This document shows, piece after piece, positions 59,640-64,000 of a DNA stretch of 64,000 nucleotides. The DNA is taken from the NCBI RefSeq assembly GCF_964355755.1, contig NC_092678.1, positions 21,238,922-21,302,921 of the forward strand, given 5' to 3'. The notes beneath the pieces were generated by a model. It searched no databases, was not told the origin of the DNA, and was given only the letters and a program-made list of their open reading frames with translations. Both the position numbers and the translations under genes were made by a program. How positions within the stretch are numbered: position 1 is the stretch's first letter; each line of letters starts with the position of its first letter. This stretch comes from Antedon mediterranea. Taxonomy: Eukaryota; Echinodermata; Crinoidea; Comatulida; Antedonidae.

Positions 59640-61795
59640 CAATGCGGCACGCCACCAAATCAATGAAAACAAATAGGATTTACATCTACGCGATAAACAG
59701 TACGACTTTATTTTATCTTTCGCGTCAAAATGAAAGAACATCTATATAAAATTCGATTATATAAATTTACTCCATTTGATATTACACTTACATATGCGTA
59801 TATCACTGTCCAACCTCAAACGGCTACAGAATAAACACTGACTGTATGGAGGACGAATTTTGTAGGCAGTCGGTTGAGGCATAGTTATAAATAGTGTCGC
59901 GGGGCGCAGCGCGATGCTACGCACTTCACGCCCAAGGTCGGCCGCGTTTGGCCTAGGCTGGGATGATGGCTTAGTTTATGTGCGAGAGAAGCATTTTTTT
60001 GGAGATGAATTGTAATAATTGCCAAATATATTGTCCAAAACTGTCTTTTTAATTTAAAAAAAAAAAAAATTAATGGGCAGGGGGATGTTCTTTCCCCTGT
60101 TCGGACCCTCTCTTTCTATTTTGTGTGCTTCAGGCCTACAAAGTTATTTCATTGCAAGGGGAATTTTACTACGATCTGCCACAACTGTAGTATACTGTAC
60201 AAACATTACTAGATACAAAAACAATTGTTACATTTTTTTAATTTCAAAAAAGTAAAAGTATTAAATATTAATTTTAAAAATTCATATTCATAATTTGTTC
60301 TTTTCAACCCACTTTTATTAGCTCAACTTTCAATATTACAGACAGGATTAAAATGCAATAAAAATACTGAAAAATCTCACTTTATACAATATTAATAAAT
60401 AATGATGGAATAATTAAATACACTCAATAAATAAATTACGAATGTATGGTTTTAGCCTTCTTAAATACAAGGAAAATTCTATTATTTTGATTTCTTGTAT
60501 TACAAAAGAAGCCAATAGGCCTAAACAACAGTACTGATAATAACTGAATTCTGGTTATTTCCTTTCACTTAAAAGTATGAGGTGTGTGAAAATAGTGATT
60601 TTATTTGTAATCCCATAGGATACTGCTCCTTTTCAAGAATCAAAAATATAAACTATTATTACTATTGAAATATAATTGTCCATCAGTTCTGGCCTTTGTA
60701 TTTAATTCTTGTGTAAAATACCACTTTGCACTCAATCATCTATCTTCTCAATTTTACAGTATGATGACAGACTTATATCTTTCTGAAATAGGGAAAAATA
60801 TATCATTAAATTATTAGGTCACTTTTCGAACTGTTACATAATCATTTGATTACTTATTATAGTATTTTAAAATACTATACATTTTTAAATTCAAAACAAA
60901 AGTCAATATACTATTTATTAATAATTGTAAGTATTCAAAAATGTTTACATTAATTAACTAAATATTTTTCAAATAAAGATGAAGAACAAAATAAATATGA
61001 GGATCAAATTTATAATTTAAATTTATTAAATAAAAAAAACAAACAATTCATTCATTCATAATAACATTTATTTCTTATCATTTCAAAGTAAACAAAATAA
61101 CAATTTAAATATACATAATTAAGAGGCAACACCCAGAAAGTAATAACATTTGGAGGTTTCCCTCCAAAAAAACTTGTGACGGGTAGCCAGTTAAGAAATT
61201 GTAATCATATTGGAGTTTAAACAAACAGAAACAAAACAAGACAAACAAACATGTAAAGCAAGACAACGACAAATTAACAACAATAACAACATCCTCACGA
61301 TTTTTGATTTCATTACATTTAATTATTTCTGTTAATGTTATTATTAATAAAACGCTATATTGTCTTGTACATTTTTATTAAAAATTCCTAATTCCCGAAC
61401 AGCTTCAGTTTTTTTCTTAATCTTCCATCCATCCAAGCCTTGTTTGATCCATCTATCATCAAGACGCCAATCAATATCATTCATCCTCCCAGACTTTTTT
61501 TTATTAATCATACTAACTAAACTAGGCCTAGTATTCGGCATTAAATATGCCCAGGCCTACTACTACTAGTACTAGGCCCTAGATCGGATTGCGCAGAAAC
61601 GCCTGCCTGAACTAAATTTAAACAACAATTTAATAATTTTGTTAATGTTTACTAACAAAAAAATATATATTCTAAAAACTTACCACTACAATTTACCCAA
61701 TACAACACGAGAAAACTTCCCGAACAAACAATAACACGTCACACGTGGATGTGGTTCAATGGTTTATTATACACTTCCGGGGTATGTGATCGCGT
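59640..61795. other. AT-rich intergenic stretch left of NF-YB
   Basis: A CpG-bearing patch at 59895-59960 (cgcggggcgcagcgcgatgc) stands out. The rest is AT-rich with no supportable gene. A short hairpin-like ggaggtttccctcc lies near 61152. Confidence 0.45.
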
Positions 61796-61901
61796 AACTT
61801 GCTTGCCGGAATGGCTGCCCATGGAATTTCACTCATGCGCAGTGTATAAGAGATAGGAGTTCCCTATCTTGCGCCACTTCGTGGCGCTATAGTATCTTTG
61901 A
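61796..61901 (+). promoter_or_regulatory. Right copy of the inverted block, upstream of NF-YB
   Basis: Contains cttgccggaatggctgccca in plus orientation and the hairpin gcgccacttcgtggcgc (61871-61887). It lies just upstream of the likely NF-YB first exon, so it is the best promoter candidate for that gene. Confidence 0.6.
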
Positions 61902-61904
61902 TTG

Positions 61905-62034
61905 TAAGTCATCAGCTCACCAACCACTGAACAGCGAAGAAAACCGTGCGTTTTTACTGGTTATCGGCCCTATCGAGCCCTGAAAAGACTGCCGAATCTC
62001 AACCAACCAGTGTTGTCCTCTAGGCCCAGAGACT
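61905..62034 (+). other. NFYB: Probable NF-YB 5' UTR exon
   Basis: A balanced-composition segment ends at a strong donor (gact|gtaagt, gt at 62035). The transcription start is not determined. No ATG in it leads into the NF-YB frame, so it should be non-coding. Confidence 0.45.
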
Positions 62035-62978
62035 GTAAGTATTGGACCAATAGTTTTATGGATTTATTTTCTGTGGTTTTAAAGAGTCCGCGGGATGGAT
62101 TTAACTATCAATTTTGCTTCTTTTGTTTGATGAATTTACCTTAATTGTAGGAAAAATACCAACGCCATTTTGAAGAGCTGAGCAATGTCTCTTTGTTTGT
62201 CCTTCTCCGCCGCCTGTTGGTAGCTGTGCAGCCCAACCAACTACCTAGCCTAATGAATGAGTAGGCTTTGACTGAGGCCTAGGCCTACCTAGGCCTAGTA
62301 GTAGTTGTAGGCTAGAGGCCTTGTAAATTGTAGGAGGCTACCGTACCTAGGCCTGGACTCACTACAAAACTATGATTTAAAAATACAGCGTAGGCCTATA
62401 TGTGCGGGTGTACTAATCTTTGTTTAATCTTGTGCATTTTATTTTAATAATTAATATAAATAATAATAATTTAAATAAATAATTTAATATATTATTAATA
62501 ATGCATTTTAAAGCATCAATTATAACATATATTTTTTTTATAATAATATTATTATTAATAATAATCTGATTATTGTATTGTAAGTCTGAGTAGGACAATT
62601 GAATAACAGAATAGTCCTACCTACTCGGTAAAATAAAGCCTAATAATAAATTAAGCTTGCACATAAGCGCAACACAAGAGAGTTGACCAATGACAAGCAA
62701 CAGTTTAGATAATCCATCGCTTGCATTGCACCCCAGTGGGAACCAAGCATTTAGTGGGCCTACCTAGTAATAATATTTGTGTACATTGTGTATAGCATGA
62801 TTTTTAAATTGCGAAAAATGTCTTGTATCAATTTTTTTTTCTCTGCACACATTTATAATCAATAAGAAACAGACAGAAATATTCCAAGTTTATATCTTCC
62901 TTTTTAGGCTCTACTCTAAATGTAGAAAGCACAAAGTATACAATGTTTTTTTTATTTTTTTTACTGAAGAAAGCCAAT
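62035..62978 (+). other. Probable first intron of NF-YB
   Basis: Mostly AT-rich with several taggcctag words at 62275-62400 and long A/T runs at 62440-62570. A pyrimidine tract and ctgaag or gaaag acceptor lie just before the start codon. Confidence 0.4.
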
Positions 62979-64000
62979 ATGGAGTCTTCTGAACAATCAA
63001 ATGATAGTAGTCAAGTTCTTGGAATTTCTGGTGACTACGCACTGGCAACTGCTGCTGCAGGAATCTACCAGAATGCTGAAGGTATATAAAGCTATGACTA
63101 CACTATCAAACTTTATGTGACAAAAATGTGTGATGTTCCCACATAATGGTAGTGATATGCCCAATGTGGTAGTGATAGTCATGTCTATATATGGGCACTT
63201 CACATAAGGTTTGATAGTGTAGACAGAGTTTCCTCAAAATAAAATAGCAAAATAGCTTTATTTTCACAAATTTTCATGCCACAATTTAGTTTAACAACAA
63301 AACATTTGATAAAACAAAGCCTAATTATTCAAAACACCTAGTTTGTTTGTCCAAGTGTCATAGAGTTCCCCACCCCATGGAGTCCAGTTTTTCTTACTCG
63401 TTTCCTCGTTTTTATTTCAATAATAATATGTCGTTCTTTTATACCACTAAATGCACAAAGCCTCTTAAGTGCTTCACATTATTACCCCCTCCCCCCTCCC
63501 ATCATTTTTTGGCTGTTAACTCCACTGATACTCAATAATAATTTTCATAAGCTGTAACAGGTAACAATGGTGATGATACTATATCCGTGCACACCTTGGA
63601 TGAGGAAACGACAGAGAAACAGTATCCACCGCTAAGAGAACAGGATCGGTTTCTACCAATTGCTAATGTTGCAAGAATAATGAAGACTTCCATACCGCCC
63701 AATGGAAAGGTAAATTATTCATATAGTTCTAACATACAGTTCTACATTTTCTATGAATTCCAACCAGATGAAAAAAAAACAATGTTGTATGTATATATTT
63801 TAGAAGGATGTAGACAAAATAACGTAATGTTTAAAGGAACAATGTATGGACACAATATTTTTTTTTACTATAGTAGAAGTCCCTCCCTTAGAAAATCCCT
63901 ATCAGGAGACCGCTATTGTATTTTGTCTTTGCTAGGTTTCTAAGGAAGTTAAGGAGTGTAATATAATGTTGTCTTTGCTAGGTTTCTAAGGAAGTTAAGG
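62979..64000 (+). CDS. NFYB: Nuclear transcription factor Y subunit beta, 5' part (cut by window end)
   Basis: Histone-fold subunit that pairs with NF-YC and, with NF-YA, binds CCAAT boxes in the nucleus. Coding exons are 62979-63081 and 63561-63709 (phase 1 then 0), followed by the start of a third. The N-terminal region has SSQVLGISGDYA, matching the SQLGISADY region of vertebrate NF-YB. The conserved core begins REQDRFLPIANVARIMK, the diagnostic start of the NF-YB histone fold, and exon 3 ends PPNGK. The next exon should continue with VSKEVKEC, but its acceptor and first bases are present twice, at 63936 and 63982; the first copy runs into a stop. The start ATG is the first one in the exon and gives the family N-terminus. 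Everything after the histone-fold start is outside the window. Confidence 0.93.
63090..63231. mobile_element. Palindromic MITE, copy in NF-YB intron
   Basis: The ends agctatgactacactatcaa and gatagtgtagacagagtt are inverted repeats. The interior ggtagtgatatgcccaa matches copy 1. It starts only 8 bp after the exon donor at 63082. Confidence 0.85.
63923..64000 (+). repeat. Duplicated splice acceptor and exon start, 46 bp period
   Basis: The 32 bp beginning ttgtctttgctaggtttcta occur at 63923-63954 and at 63969-64000. Each contains a tttgctag acceptor followed by codons for VSKEVK. Confidence 0.9.

Overview
The window looks like nuclear DNA of an invertebrate deuterostome, most likely an echinoderm. 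It is AT-rich and intron-rich, with GT-AG introns, and the word taggcctag recurs throughout; I associate that word with echinoderm genomes from memory, not from a search. There is no bacterial, viral or organellar signature. Exons were joined by hand from splice sites and reading phase, so gene models are reconstructions.

Layout. (1) 2.3-9.0 kb: a four-exon minus-strand ankyrin-repeat/SOCS-box (ASB) gene. Its 4.9 kb last intron contains two plus-strand secreted C1q-domain genes at 3.7-4.3 and 5.9-7.0 kb, the second with two C1q domains. (2) 11.0-13.7 kb: an eight-exon minus-strand gene for an uncharacterised Cys/His-motif protein, bracketed by two diverged inverted copies of a 120-130 bp block. 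(3) 14.7-39.8 kb: about 25 kb of nearly uninterrupted tandem repeats of at least eight unrelated families. They include a perfect 16 x 34 bp array, a 13.6 kb satellite carrying dozens of the palindrome TGACGTCA, a 3.5 kb higher-order repeat, dispersed 20 bp arrays, and a 181 bp cassette whose units are bounded by splice-site-like sequences. (4) 42.2-51.8 kb: two tandem minus-strand 1-acylglycerol-3-phosphate acyltransferase (AGPAT) genes with identical exon phases. (5) 53.4-54.8 kb: a plus-strand UBL4A gene, separated from the second AGPAT by clusters of TTGCGCAA palindromes. (6) 57.1-59.3 kb: a candidate DNA transposon with 16 bp terminal inverted repeats. (7) 62.0-64.0 kb: the 5' part of a plus-strand NF-YB gene, cut by the window end just after a duplicated splice acceptor.

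The genes are housekeeping or secreted-lectin types with no common pathway, apart from the AGPAT pair (phosphatidic acid synthesis). Dispersed elements include a palindromic MITE family (at least five copies), a second MITE family (at least three recognisable copies), and one tRNA-headed SINE. The repeat block at 14.7-39.8 kb and the nested antisense C1q genes are the most unusual parts.
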